Below are positions 10,501 through 21,645 of a stretch of 64,000 nucleotides of DNA, in pieces. The DNA comes from Gamsiella multidivaricata. Its lineage: Eukaryota; Mortierellomycota; Mortierellomycetes; Mortierellales; Mortierellaceae. The position numbers and the translations under genes are program-made. Below the pieces are notes generated by a model, which worked only from the letters and a program-made list of their open reading frames with translations, ran no database searches and had not been told where the DNA came from. Numbering within the stretch: the first letter of the stretch is position 1; the number at the start of each line of letters is the position of its first letter. The stretch is from the NCBI RefSeq assembly GCF_025024155.1, contig NW_026251716.1, forward strand, positions 372,001-436,000, in the 5' to 3' direction.

Positions 10501-12136
10501 TCTGGGTCGACTGCCAAGGCCAGCTGTTGGGGATGTGGTTGAGTGCGTTCGGTTGTTGGTGGCAGCAGCCCTATTAGCCTGGGACAATAGTGAGGCCTTT
10601 GATCCTGATTGAGACAGACGACTGCCCAGATTGGTCCTGGCAGTTGTGGTGGCGCCTGTGGATTGGGTCGTGTGTGAAATTGTCCTTGCTGTGGTCGGGG
10701 ATCCTGGGGAATGATCTGCTGTGGGACCTGGCAACTGTTGCTGTGCGGGGAGACGCGAGTTGGTGGACTGGGGCATGATATTGCGTTGTTTGAGCTGGGT
10801 GGCAGTGACGCCGATGTACTTTGAGGCCCTAGAGCCGGCAGTGATCCTGGAAGCTGCTTGAGCTGCATGGTTGACGGGAGGTGGGGTTGTGTGGTTATCT
10901 TCCTGTGCTGATGGGGGGCGAGCTGTGACTTCTGGTACTGACGAGAACGGGATCAACAGCTCTGTCTTGACAATCTTGGCGGCCAGCACGAAGATGCCGC
11001 ACTTTGGGCGACAGTTGAAGTATACGACTCTGCAAAGAGAAAGACGAGTATAAATAAATACATTAGCAGACGTCCATTGCTGTGAATATAAGGGGCCTTC
11101 AAATAGAGACGCCAAGGACATACCCATTGACACTTCCGTCGTTCTTTCCTGTGGGCGTGTCGAGCTCGATACCTGCCCAGACTCCTGTCTTGAACTCGGC
11201 TGTGCCGACAAAACGCAAATATCCTGAAAGGCCCATGCTCTCGACAACGACTCTGTCGCCAAGCTCAATGCCCTCGAGTGAAGCAGGGAATTGGTTCTGC
11301 CCATGAGGCTGTGTTTGAGGCTGGTTCTGAATGGGTGACCCCAGGATGCTTGTGGAGGCATGAGTGCTGTTGCTGTTGTTTTGGAAGGCCATCATTGAGG
11401 TTCTGGGTCCTAGCGCTGAGGAGGAACCAGCGCTGGGCGGACGTTGAAACAGGGGTTGCTTTGAGAGACGCGAGCCGGTCGCATTTGGCGATGCTGCTGC
11501 TGCTGCGCCAGAGGAAGAGACAGGGCCTTGGGACAGACGTACGGAGCGAAGACCCGAAGGTGATTCTGCAGTGGCAGTGGTGGGCGAGGATGTGTTCGAG
11601 GCGAAGGATTGTTGAAACGAGGCAGTGGTGAGGGGAGGGATGGCCGAGTATGCGCCATTGGCAACTCGGATATTGCTGCTCTCTGGACTGGCGCTGGTGC
11701 GTGAGGTGCTTGTTCTGCGCGCCTGGGTCTGGGATGACCTGTAGGATAAAGGAGGGGCGAGCGCCCCCGAGGGACTGGCAGTGCCTCCGTTAATATTGGA
11801 GGTAGCTCCTTGGGAGAAGGCGGTAGGGGCGGGGGACTGATGATAGTGTTGATATGATGAGGAAGCCGAGGTTGAGTCTGAGCTGACAGAGTCTGTTCGT
11901 TTTCGGTTGGGGTCGATGAGACCTGGGTTGTGGATGGAGATGGCCTCGGCCAGGAGAGATTGCTGTTCTGGGGTCATGTTCTGGTAGCTCTTTGTTGCAA
12001 CGGAGGGGGAGGCAGCCGCGAAGGAGCGGCGCTGGAGGACGCTCGCTGGGGCGGGGATGCCGGTGAAGGGGACGGGGCCGCCGGCAGCGGCGGCCTTTGG
12101 GGTCTTTGAGGCGCTGGTTGGAGTTCTTGGGGCCAT
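7541..12136 (-). CDS. CLIP-170 family microtubule plus-end tracking protein
   Basis: Spliced model: complement(join(7541..7609,7726..11029,11124..12136)), 1461 aa, close to human CLIP-170 (1438 aa). Domain order: a Ser/Thr/Pro-rich basic N-terminus; a single CAP-Gly domain at about residues 289-357, with GKNDGSVNG at 330-338 split by the first intron; a Ser-rich linker; a coiled coil of nearly 900 residues (about 480-1350); and two C-terminal CCHC zinc knuckles. The first knuckle is Cys1392-Cys1395-His1400-Cys1405. The second is Cys1441-Cys1444-His1450-Cys1455 and is encoded by a separate 69-nt last exon. CAP-Gly binds the EEY tails of tubulin and EB1, and the knuckles recruit dynactin or autoinhibit. 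Yeast Bik1 and Tip1 are shorter and carry one knuckle, so this is the fuller architecture. The second intron contains about 29 consecutive A on the plus strand. Confidence 0.95.
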
Positions 12137-12886
12137 GGTTTGGAGTGGTAAGTCAGGGCGAAAGAAAGGTGGTGATGGTCTCTCCCTCCTTGGCGGTTAA
12201 AGGTGACAATGAAGGAGGGGTGGTACAGGGATGTTGGTGATGGAGTGAGCGAGAGTGATGGTGGAGGAGGGGGGAAGGGAGAGGGAGTTGATGGAGTTGA
12301 TGGAGGGATGAGGAATGAGTGAGAAGGGTGTGAGAGTGGGGATGAGCACACAAACAAACAAAACAAACAGCGAGGACAAGACAGACAAGGCAGACAAGAC
12401 AGACAAGGCAGGTCAAGACGGGTCAAGCAAGACAAAGAGCGGGTGGCGACTGCGAGAGCGATGTGCGGTTGTGTACCCCGGGTGCATCTCCTTCAGTCTT
12501 CATTAGCTCGCTGCACTTCGTGTCAGATCCTGTCTGACCCCACCTGGACCACCAAAAAAAGAAACCAACATTCCTGCAGCATGCTGCATGGGCCATGCAG
12601 ACAACCCTCACTCTTCCTCACGCTCCCGCTGAACCTTGTCTTTATGAATAGGATACAACCAAGACTGGATCTCTTACCCTCTTTGAAGCAGCCATTGTCC
12701 CCAGGTGATGGGGCCTACAGGAATCAATATCAACGCCAGCACCAACACCCCGCAGTCCCCTTTAAGGGACTCGTTCGGCTCAGGAACACCTCAACTGAGA
12801 CACTGTGATTGTACCTGAACGCACGAGAGAACAAAGAACGCGTGGGCACGATCCGTAGCACACTCACAGCGCGTGGCGCGTCTTTT

Positions 12887-12922
<36 letters not shown>

Positions 12923-13622
12923 CTGCCTGAAATGTCGTTGGAGCTCTGAATGGACACCTTGACATGCACATTACAAATTATGGTTATTGTTCGAAAGATT
13001 GCAATTGAATATAGACTATGTACAATAATACTGTTGCCACCAAAGGAAATTCGAGTTCATTTTCATGTATACACGCCACGGACACTCAGCAAGTACACGT
13101 AAATGATGTATCAAAATGAGGAAGATCCCTCGCCAGAAAAAGGTTTATGAAAGGAGCATTGGTTCATTAGGAGCTGCAACATCTCTCGGAGGATAGATCG
13201 TCGTCTAGATCCGTGTATAGGGTTGTTTATGCTTCTATATTGTTTTTCTCCGTTAAAATTTCATTTTCCAAAAGTATATTTCAAAGAGGAGGAGGGGAAA
13301 GGAAGCAGAAACAAAGGAAGAGGAAGAAGTACGTAGTAAAGGCAAGTCGATATGGTTCATACGTGGACAAATCTGTCCAATCCGTGTCCATGTGTGTCCT
13401 TCAAACGCGTTCGATGATTTGTACATTTATGTCGTTATTGCAATTGGCCGTGTGGAGAGAAGAGATACATACGCACGCGTGTATGGATGTGTATGAGTGT
13501 GCGTGATTGTGTGTGTAAATTACATGAGGGCTAGACTCCTCCTTCTCCCCTCTAACGCGTTTCATGAACATTGAAGACAAGTCTTTGATCGATAATAAAG
13601 GTACTCCCAGACTGTCGGCCAG

Positions 13623-13630
13623 TATAAAAG
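13623..13630 (+). promoter_or_regulatory. TATA box, probable core promoter of NAD kinase
   Basis: TATAAAAG stands about 365 bp upstream of the proposed NAD kinase start and on its strand. A C/T-rich stretch that could serve as the initiation region follows. The assignment rests on sequence and position only. Confidence 0.5.
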
Positions 13631-13730
13631 GTCGGTCCCCAAGTCCTCTTTTCCCATCCTCATCTTCCTATCCGCAATCACACTCGACTCCAGACAGGAC
13701 AAGACACGATATTGGCAAGGCCCTTTCTCT

Positions 13731-13820
13731 CTTTCTTTCTTTCTTTCCTTCTTTCTTCTTTTCCTCTTTCTTTCTTTCTTTCCTTCTTTCTTCTTTTCCT
13801 CTTTCTTTCTTTCTTTCCTT
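13731..13820 (+). repeat. 35-bp C/T tandem repeat, 2.6 copies
   Basis: Two exact 35-bp units (13731-13765 and 13766-13800) of the pattern CTTTCTTTCTTTCTTTCCTT... and a partial third unit of 20 bp. It lies between the TATA box and the start codon of NAD kinase, so it is probably in the transcribed leader. Confidence 0.85.
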
Positions 13821-13994
13821 TCTCGTTCGATCCACACATTTTCTGCCTGTGTAGTACACAGTCCGATACGTGCTTGCTGTCTTATATTTCAATTGGCCAG
13901 TTGGATTTCAGTAATTAAGAGACACGGCCCAAAGAGCAGGCAGCACCAAGCAGCGATAACGACGACGACAACAACAACGGCAAGCAGCAGCAGG

Positions 13995-16900
13995 ATGTCG
14001 ACCAACTTGTTCGGGCTGCAAGGTGCAGCAGCGAGGGCTGGTCTCACTCGTGGCACCAGCACCAGCACCAGCACCAGCACCAGCACCAGCACCAGCACCA
14101 GCACCAGCACCAGCACCAGCACCAGCACCAGCACCAGCACCAGCACCAGCACCAGCAGAAGCAGAATCAGAAGAAGCAGTCCATTGTCCCTACAGTCAAC
14201 AACGGCCTCCCCCTCTTCTTCGTCCTTCTCCTCCTCTTCGCCTTCCTCTTCGTCTTCATCGTACTTGATCTACATCCTTGCCCTGATCCCTCCCCTCCTT
14301 CTTCTTCTCCACTCTCCCCTCCATCCAGTCTCATCCTCCATCCTACCCCTCATTCTCCTCTCTGCTCATGCTGCACTCATAGTCACTGTCTTTGTCCATC
14401 ACAGCCACAGCCGTATCTGTAACACTGCTCATACTCCCAAGACACAGCTCCCTCACCTCATCCTCTCCTCTGCAGCAACTACCTCTCCCACCCAACCCAC
14501 ACCCATGTCTAAGCTCATCCACTCCTCTCCCTCTTTTTCATTTTCTTCTCCTTCTTCTTCTTCTTCTTCTGCTCCTGCTTCTGCTTCCTCGTCCAATCCT
14601 ATCTTGTCAGCAGAACAACCACCCTCCTCTGTCCCTTCTACTTCTACAAGTGTCTCTGCTCAATTCGTCTTGGCCATGACACCTATCAAGGACCCATTCA
14701 CAGCCAACATCATCCACGACACCACCAATACCGCCTTCGTCAAGACCATGGCCCTCGTCGCCGATGCTGGTGCAGACGCTGGTGCTGCTGCAGACGCTGC
14801 CTCCGTCCGATCATCTACTCCTTCTCTCCACTCTACTCCCTATGCCTCTGCTCCTGCTTCCTCCTCCTCCTCTTCGTCATCTTCATCATCATCCAACATA
14901 CCCACAGCACCTCCAGCTATGCGGCCATCTTCAGTCGCAACCCCCACAGCAGAGTCTTCATCCTCGCTCAGGGCACGGCCCTCAATCGATATACCGCAGC
15001 CCCAATCGCCCATTGGACTTCACCATGCGCTCGATGGCAACTATCCTGCAACTCCGATCGCAAAACCCCCTAACACGACAAGGATCCTCCCTCGTTCGAT
15101 CGAATCCTGTGTGCAGGACACGCTGGCCAAGGATCCACCCCAGACCTATAGCCCTACACCTTACCATCCATCCGCGTTCAATCAACATCGCATCATGACA
15201 CCGACCAGTCGTCTCGCAGAGACTGCAGTCGGTGTGCGCGAAGTGTCTAAAAAGATTGGTATGTTATCAATTGCTTTCTTTCTTCGATCATCCTAACTCC
15301 CCACCTCATACTTCTTTCGATTACATACCCCAATCGTTCTTCTCCTTCAGAGCCATATTCTTTTTTATCTTATTCTTTTCCACGCCTTGTCTCTTTCAAT
15401 TGTTAATCGCATTTCTCGGCTCATTATTATGAGAGTGGATGAGGGATGTGGTGGCTATATGCTGCATGTCCGTCCGATCAACATATTTCGACTGTGCAAG
15501 CACTAGCCCGGAAGAAGTATCGCTCAGGACATGCAGAGATGCATCATCATTTTATTCATTTTATCTTGTGCCTGGGCCTCATTCTCCCATTCTCCCGTAC
15601 TCCCTACCACCTCATGCCCTGTTGTCCAAAAAGCTGCTGTGTTATCCTGTGTTTTTCTTGGGGAAAGAGAAACTGTCGTTGCTGATCCGCAGTCCTCCGT
15701 AGCGCTATTCTCCCTTTCCCCCCCCCCCCCTTGTCCCGCTGTGAGCACGTTTTCGTTCTTCATTCCCAAATGATGCCAACATATCAATTCTTTACTTCTC
15801 TACCCTCTAGGTCGGGCAAGGGTCAAATGGGAGACACCAAAGACGGTGATGATTGTCACAAAGCCAGGCGATGAGTCGCTTCTAAAAATTACTCGAGAGA
15901 TCGCCCTCTGGATGATATCCTGTCGCGGGCTCACTGTGTAAGCCCTATGTCGTTTATTTAAAGCACTCATTAAAATAGTCTTCAACTTACCTGGAGCCCT
16001 GTACTCACCATTAAATGAATCTTCTCATGGATTGCATAGCTTTGTAGATGAGAAAATGAAGGATCTTCCCAAGTTTAGATATCCATCGTTTTTGAAGAGC
16101 TCCAAGTTAGGTTATGACTATACCCAGTCCTTGAAGTTCTGGACAGCCGATCTCTGTGCACAGGAAGCTCATTTGTTTGACTTTGCTGTCACTGTAAGTA
16201 AAAAGTTGCCAAAGGAACTATCTCTGGCCTCAATTCTTTTATCGTCTTGGATATTAAGCATTAACAGCTACTGCATGTACTCTCGTATAGCTCGGCGGAG
16301 ATGGCACCGTTCTCTTTACCAGCTGGCTTTTCCAGCGAATTGTCCCTCCCATCCTGCCATTCTCAGCTGGTTCGTTGGGGTTCCTCACACCATTCCCCAC
16401 TGTCGACTACCAGCAAACACTCAGCACCTGTCTAGATCACGGAGTGCGCGTCAATTTGAGGATGCGTTTCAGCTGCACCATCTATCGCTGTCTTGAACAG
16501 AGGGAGGTCGAGACACGGAAAAAGAAGAAGCGAAAGGGCGTTCGACAAAGTAAAAAGCATGGATCGAGTAATCAGAACATACCTGAGGCTGACAGCGATG
16601 ACGACAGCGATGCCAGGATGCGTTTGCCCACTGTTCTCACTACGCCGACTGAAACCTTTGAGATTTTGAACGATCTTGGTATGCCGCAGCGAAAGTTGGT
16701 TCATTGCTGCGCACCCCACGTTCGCTAGTAGAATAGTCGTTCACAAGGCATATCTGTTTATCCATCCATGTTCTAGTTTTAGACAGAGGGCCAAGCGCAA
16801 ATCTCAGTCTGCTGGAATTGTTTGGCGATGAGGAGCATTTGACGACTGTGCAGGCCGATGGCATTGTGATTTCGACACCCACAGGATCGACTGCCTATTC

Positions 16901-18266
16901 AGTACGTATAGTGGTGTGCAAGCGCCAAATTAACAATCAGCCACCAATATTAACATTGGAGCGTCTTCTTCTTCTCTCTGGTCTAGCTTGCTGCGGGTGG
17001 CCCTCTAACCCATCCAGAGATCCCTGCGATTTTGATCTCGCCTATCTGTCCCCACACGCTGAGTTTCCGACCCATGCTGCTGCCCGACTCGATGGAGCTG
17101 CGCATTTGTGTCCCTTTTGATTCACGTTCGACTGCCTGGGCGAGTTTTGACGGCCGTGGACGAGTAGAGCTGAAACGTAGGCTGATGACTGAGAAAGAGA
17201 GGACATTCACGATGCTGGCACGATATCCAGCCACCCATTTTTAATGTCCTATTATTTTTATTATTATTATTTTTTGCTTCACGTAGAGGGAGATCATATC
17301 AAGGTGACAGCGAGCGTATACCCGTTCCCGACGATCTGCTCCAGCACGCAATCATCGGACTGGTTCCATTCACTCTCGCGCTGTCTGCGGTGGAACGAAC
17401 GGGAGCGACAAAAGGGATTCACAGTAGTAGAGCACAGTCGACCGCGAAGAGCGCGGCAATCCTCTGCATCGTCTTCTCCTGGAGGAAAACCTAGCAGTGT
17501 TGCAGGTAACGGTGGTGCTGCACCTGGAGACAATACCACACCTTTTCCAGACAATTTTCCGGGATCAAATGGGACAAGTCATAATCCACATCATAACCAT
17601 GGACGCGGGCATCATGGACTCATTCATCAACGAAGTCAGAGTGCAGTGGAGGCGTCGCATGTGAGTGGCAGCAGTAGCGCGGGTAGTTCGCGGGCAAGGC
17701 GGGCGGGTACGCGGTCCGGGGTGACGAGTCCTGTGGTAAGGAAGAGCAGTGGTGGTCAGAACGATTATTTTGAGCAACTGCAGTCGCCGCATGATACGGA
17801 TACGATGCTGACATGCTGGGGAACGGATGATTCGAGCGAGTCGGATGAGGACGAGGATGAGGATAGTGAGAAGGAGTATGAGAAGGAGGATGCGGCGGAT
17901 GGGGATGGAGAGTGGGAGGAAAGCTCGAGTAGTGATGATGATGATGAATATCCTGTCCAGGATATGGCGGGGGGCGCGGATGAAAAGGGGCACCGAATTG
18001 GCGCAACTGATAATACGGGGGATGGTGGAGGGAGCGAGAGCGGCACGGTTCTGAACGAGACGATACCGAATGTGCCGATTGCGCCCGCCGGCCTCGTTGG
18101 GGCACTTGCGAGCAAGCTAGAACAAGCATCGCTGCATAAGAGTTTTGGCGCGACCACCACCGCGACGGCCGCGACGACCGCGACGACCGCGACTACGACA
18201 ACAATAACACCAGCCAAGGAAGCGGAGAAGGCAGCTGTAGCCCAGACATTCCGCTTTACCCCTTAA
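13995..18266 (+). CDS. NAD kinase with long low-complexity N-terminus
   Basis: Phosphorylates NAD(H) to NADP(H) with ATP. Seven exons: join(13995..15258,15811..15937,16040..16193,16291..16678,16777..16901,16987..17176,17287..18266), 1075 aa, all phases consistent. The catalytic core shows the diagnostic GGDGT at 517-521, [11 protein letters not shown] just after it, TPTGSTAYS at 678-686, then AAGGP and the ASFDGR block. A Lys/Asp-rich insert of about 50 residues sits between the GGDGT region and the second half. The N-terminal 420 residues are Ser/Pro/Thr-rich, with a (Ser-Thr)n run (about 20-54) and two hydrophobic stretches at about 90-106 and 114-135 that look like membrane segments. The C-terminal 300 residues are acidic and disordered. 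The start is the first ATG in frame; upstream codons of the open frame begin only with TTG. Fungal NAD kinases are usually 400-600 aa, so the N-terminus should be verified with RNA data. Confidence 0.93.
14054..14155 (+). repeat. CACCAG hexamer, 17 copies, inside NAD kinase exon 1
   Basis: Seventeen perfect tandem copies of CACCAG (102 bp). In the reading frame of NAD kinase it encodes alternating Ser and Thr. Because the unit is a multiple of three, length changes stay in frame. Confidence 0.92.
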
Positions 18267-18411
18267 TAAACATCCGCGTCCCCCGCGTGACATCATCAAC
18301 TTTGCTAAAAAAATAATATCTTTGAACCCTCTGTCTCTATGCTCTCTCTGCACTCTCTTCACACTGACTGTAATCTGTTTAGACATCAAAGACAACTAAT
18401 TGTTTGAAGCG

Positions 18412-18488
18412 ATGGATCAGCCAAAAGCGCACCTTGTTCCTGGTAAGATATTCCGCGTGCGGACGAAACTATTTACACTTAAAAGTGT

Positions 18489-18520
<32 letters not shown>

Positions 18521-20277
18521 TTGTTGCTGTTGCTGCTGTTGCTGCTGCGCACAATTCCTTTTAGGTTTTTAATGACACTCTTGTTTCTCGAAACCATTTT
18601 TTTTTTTTTTTTTACCGTTTGCCGTTTGTAGGACCTACAGTGGTGCCACGGTATCTTCAATCCCGCTACGCCACAACATTCTACGGCAGCGGAGATCTCG
18701 AGGCTGGATGCTTGAAGGTCTACAACGAATGTTGTGCCCGTCTCTCCAAAGTCGTTTCCTTTGAGCCAGCAAAGGCTCAGGGCGGATCGATCGTGATCAT
18801 GTCTGGCGAGGGGATGGTCGGACTCTGGGGAGGACTCAAGTCCGCGATCCCTTGGCCGTTCGATTACGATGACGCAGGAAATCTTTCCCAGCAGAGACAC
18901 GAGGAAGGAAAAGAAGGCGGAGAGAAAAGATTTAGGGTGCTGTGTGTGGGGAATGGAGTGTATGGGTGCGGGATGCTTGATATGGTGAGGAGCTTGAGGT
19001 ACCCGAATGTCGAGGCCCGGGCGGTCGAGGGTCCCTGGGATCAGGGGGTGGATGTTGAAGCGGCCGTGAGAAGCATTCAGGAGTGGAAACCAGATCTTGT
19101 TACGAGTAAGCGACAGTCTCTATTTTTTGATACTGGATATTTGTATGATTGAAAGGGGGAGGCTATTTATTAATGAAAAGGAGTCGAATTCATTTTTATT
19201 CTATTTCATCGAACCCAATGCGATGGCGGTGTTTAGTGGTCCATTGCGATACACCGACGGGAGCTTTGAACTCGGAGGCGGTGAAGGCGATCGGAGAGGC
19301 GTGCTCGAAGACGGAGGCATTGTTATACGTTGATATCGTTAGCTCCGCAGGTGCCGTGCCCGTTGACATCTCAGGTTGGAACATCGATATCGGTGAGTTA
19401 AGTGAAGCGAGAAACAAGAAAAAAAAAGCGAGGGCCAATGGGATTTATTCTGCTTTGAGAGATTGCTGTGTTTCTAAATATACTTCGAGCTAATGGATGG
19501 ATGAATGAATAGGCTTGCTCGGGTCTCAGAAGGCGTTCTCGTGTGAGCCTTCGCTTGCGATGGTGACAGTGAGTGCCAAGGCATGGAAGCAAATCGAAAA
19601 AGTCGCCTACACAGGATACGATGCCCTCCTCCCCTTCAAGGGCGGTGACAAGATGGTAAGGCCTAGAACTGGCTGCTGTTGTTTTTTTGATACATTTTCA
19701 ACTCTTGACCGTCCGTATCCAATTGGTTGATTTTATACTTGAAATTCCAACTAGACCGGCCTCCCATACACACCACTGTGGTCTGCGTTGGACGCCCTGA
19801 ATCTGCAATTAAAGACCGTTTACGGCGAGAACAACGAGCATGCGGAAGAAGTCTATGCGCGCCACGAACGTGTTGCAGAGTACTGTAGGGAGAGGGTGCA
19901 AAAGATGGGGTTGAGACTCTGGTGGGACAACGAGCATGCGTCGCTGGGTTCCGCATCTGTCACGGCTATCCGTGTCCCCGAGAACACGACCTGGGAGGAG
20001 CTTGACCAGAAGTTGCGCAAGGACGGCGTTATCTTTGGTGGAAGGTAAAGGCACTACACCATGAGGAGAGCGTTGTTACTGATGTTGAAGAAAAGAAAAC
20101 CTCCTTCTCTTGACCTGGGTTGCGTTACTAAACATCCTGTCATTCTATTTACCTGCGTGTAGTTACGGACAGACGGCAAACGCGCTTTTTAGGATCGGAC
20201 ATATGGGTACTCAGGCAGATATGGAGACGGTAACTTATGCGCTGGATGTGTTGGAGCGGATTGTTGCACAGAAGTGA
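18412..20277 (+). CDS. AGX1: Alanine-glyoxylate / serine-pyruvate aminotransferase
   Basis: PLP-dependent class V aminotransferase that converts glyoxylate and alanine to glycine and pyruvate. Six exons: join(18412..18442,18632..19105,19237..19392,19513..19655,19755..20044,20163..20277), 402 aa, compared with 392 in human AGXT. The N-terminus HLVPGPTVVP is typical. HCDTPTGALNSE and VDIVSSAGAVPVD match the central domain. The Schiff-base lysine is Lys227 in GSQKAF. The C-terminal Q-K lacks a peroxisomal SKL-type signal, and no mitochondrial presequence is evident, so a cytosolic enzyme like yeast Agx1 is likely. The first exon codes for only ten residues; the following intron carries a TTG/CTG-rich simple repeat. 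The gene begins 145 bp after the NAD kinase stop on the same strand. Confidence 0.94.
18486..18549 (+). repeat. TTGCTG-type simple repeat in the first intron of AGX1
   Basis: About 64 bp of imperfect GTTGCTGCTG units lie within intron 1 (18443-18631). A small frame made of Leu or Ala residues reads through it and is not a gene. Confidence 0.85.
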
Positions 20278-21645
20278 AAGGGAGGAAGGTCTCATATTCA
20301 CTCGCATCTGATTAAAGAGTACAAATTGCCGAGTTGATTTTTTTTTTTTAATTTGTTATTTTTTTAACGAAGAAAGACTTCATGAACATGAACGCGAGTG
20401 TAAGTGGGCATAACATGTGTATTTACCAAAAGGATGAATAAGACAGAACATAAAAAATAAATAAAAATAAAAAGGCTTGTTTACTGGCTGGTTCTAGGCT
20501 GAATTGGCAATCAGGAAATGATAAGCAGATCGGAGGGAGGGCAAGGTGCATTTAGTCGATTGCAGCAATGTAGATTGATGGAGTGGAATACACATGGGAA
20601 TGTGGAATGTAGGGAATGCAGCGGTGTTCTTACAGTCCAATTCAGTCAGTGCCAGTGTTCCTGAATCAGATGTATGGCGTCAAGCTGAACATGTTGCATA
20701 GTGCACATCCTCAGTCGTTGTCGTTTATATATGTTAAGGTGTATACATTTACATGTGTGACCGAAAAGAGAGATACGGAGAAAGGTACGGTCGCACAGCC
20801 CCTTTCCTTGGCGGAGTTTTTTATTTTATTTTTTGCTGTGTGCACCCTCTGGAATAGGCGTATGAGCACGGCGTAGAGTGAGACTAAAACAGACTGAAAC
20901 ATTTCCCCTGGACAATAGGCGTGTGAAATGTTACACAGGCAAGGGGGAACGGTGCATGTGTGGAGAAGCATGGAAGCAAAGGAAGGAGGGGAGTCGCGTA
21001 TTTGATTTGGTCAATCAATTGCACGCGGTGCAGAGCGACATCTAATTGCATTCTCAGCCGCAGTATCAGTTTGCCTTGAGTCTGCATGGATAAACAAGGC
21101 AATGCTCATTTTCTTCTCCTTTCCTCCATTCTTTTCTTATTCCCTTCCTTCTCGCGTGGCACCGTCCCTTCGGCCTTCATTCGCACTGCGACACATCCAT
21201 ACAGCAGACGACAAACAAGCAAACGTATCTCAGGTATGATGCCTCACATTCCATCCCCCTCCTTGTTTGTCCTCAGAACCGATAGTTCCCAGGGGGTGAG
21301 GAGAGAGAGAGAGAGAGAGAGAGACATAGACTTGAGCCCACTCTACAGCTCTGTTCTGTTGCGTTTCGTAAACACATCCTGTTAGTCTTTATCTGATCTC
21401 GGCACCCCTCCCTCCACATCTTTGTAACTATCGCCAGCCAGCCAACAAAAGTTCCTTCTCCATCCCGTCGATACTATATCTATTTTATTGCCCGGGCCTC
21501 TTCATCTTTTGACTCCCTTAGTGTCTTTTCCCTACTCTAATAGTCTACTTCTTGCCCAAGTCTACACTAGCATCCATTTAGGACAAAGTTCAGCAGCAGA
21601 AGGCACGTAAACAAACACACCAACAACAGCTGCATAGCGAGATAA
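20278..21645. other. Intergenic region between AGX1 and OPT transporter
   Basis: No gene is supported in these 1.37 kb. A (GA)n run of about 26 bp lies at 21299-21324. The last 250 bp are C/T-rich and probably include the leader of the OPT gene. Confidence 0.6.

Larger units (their letters stand above)
12137..13994. other. Intergenic region between CLIP1 and NAD kinase
   Basis: The 1.86 kb hold the divergent promoters of the two flanking genes. I see no supported gene. Notable content: a GACAAGACAGACAAGGCAGACAAG-type simple repeat at about 12350-12420, a run of about 28 T at 12890-12919, and the C/T-rich 35-bp repeat and TATA box listed separately. The small reading frames here are encoded by these repeats. 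Confidence 0.6.

Noticed and set aside
13893..13994. Longer NAD kinase N-terminus starting at 13893
   Set aside because: The first codon there is TTG; the first ATG in the frame is at 13995.
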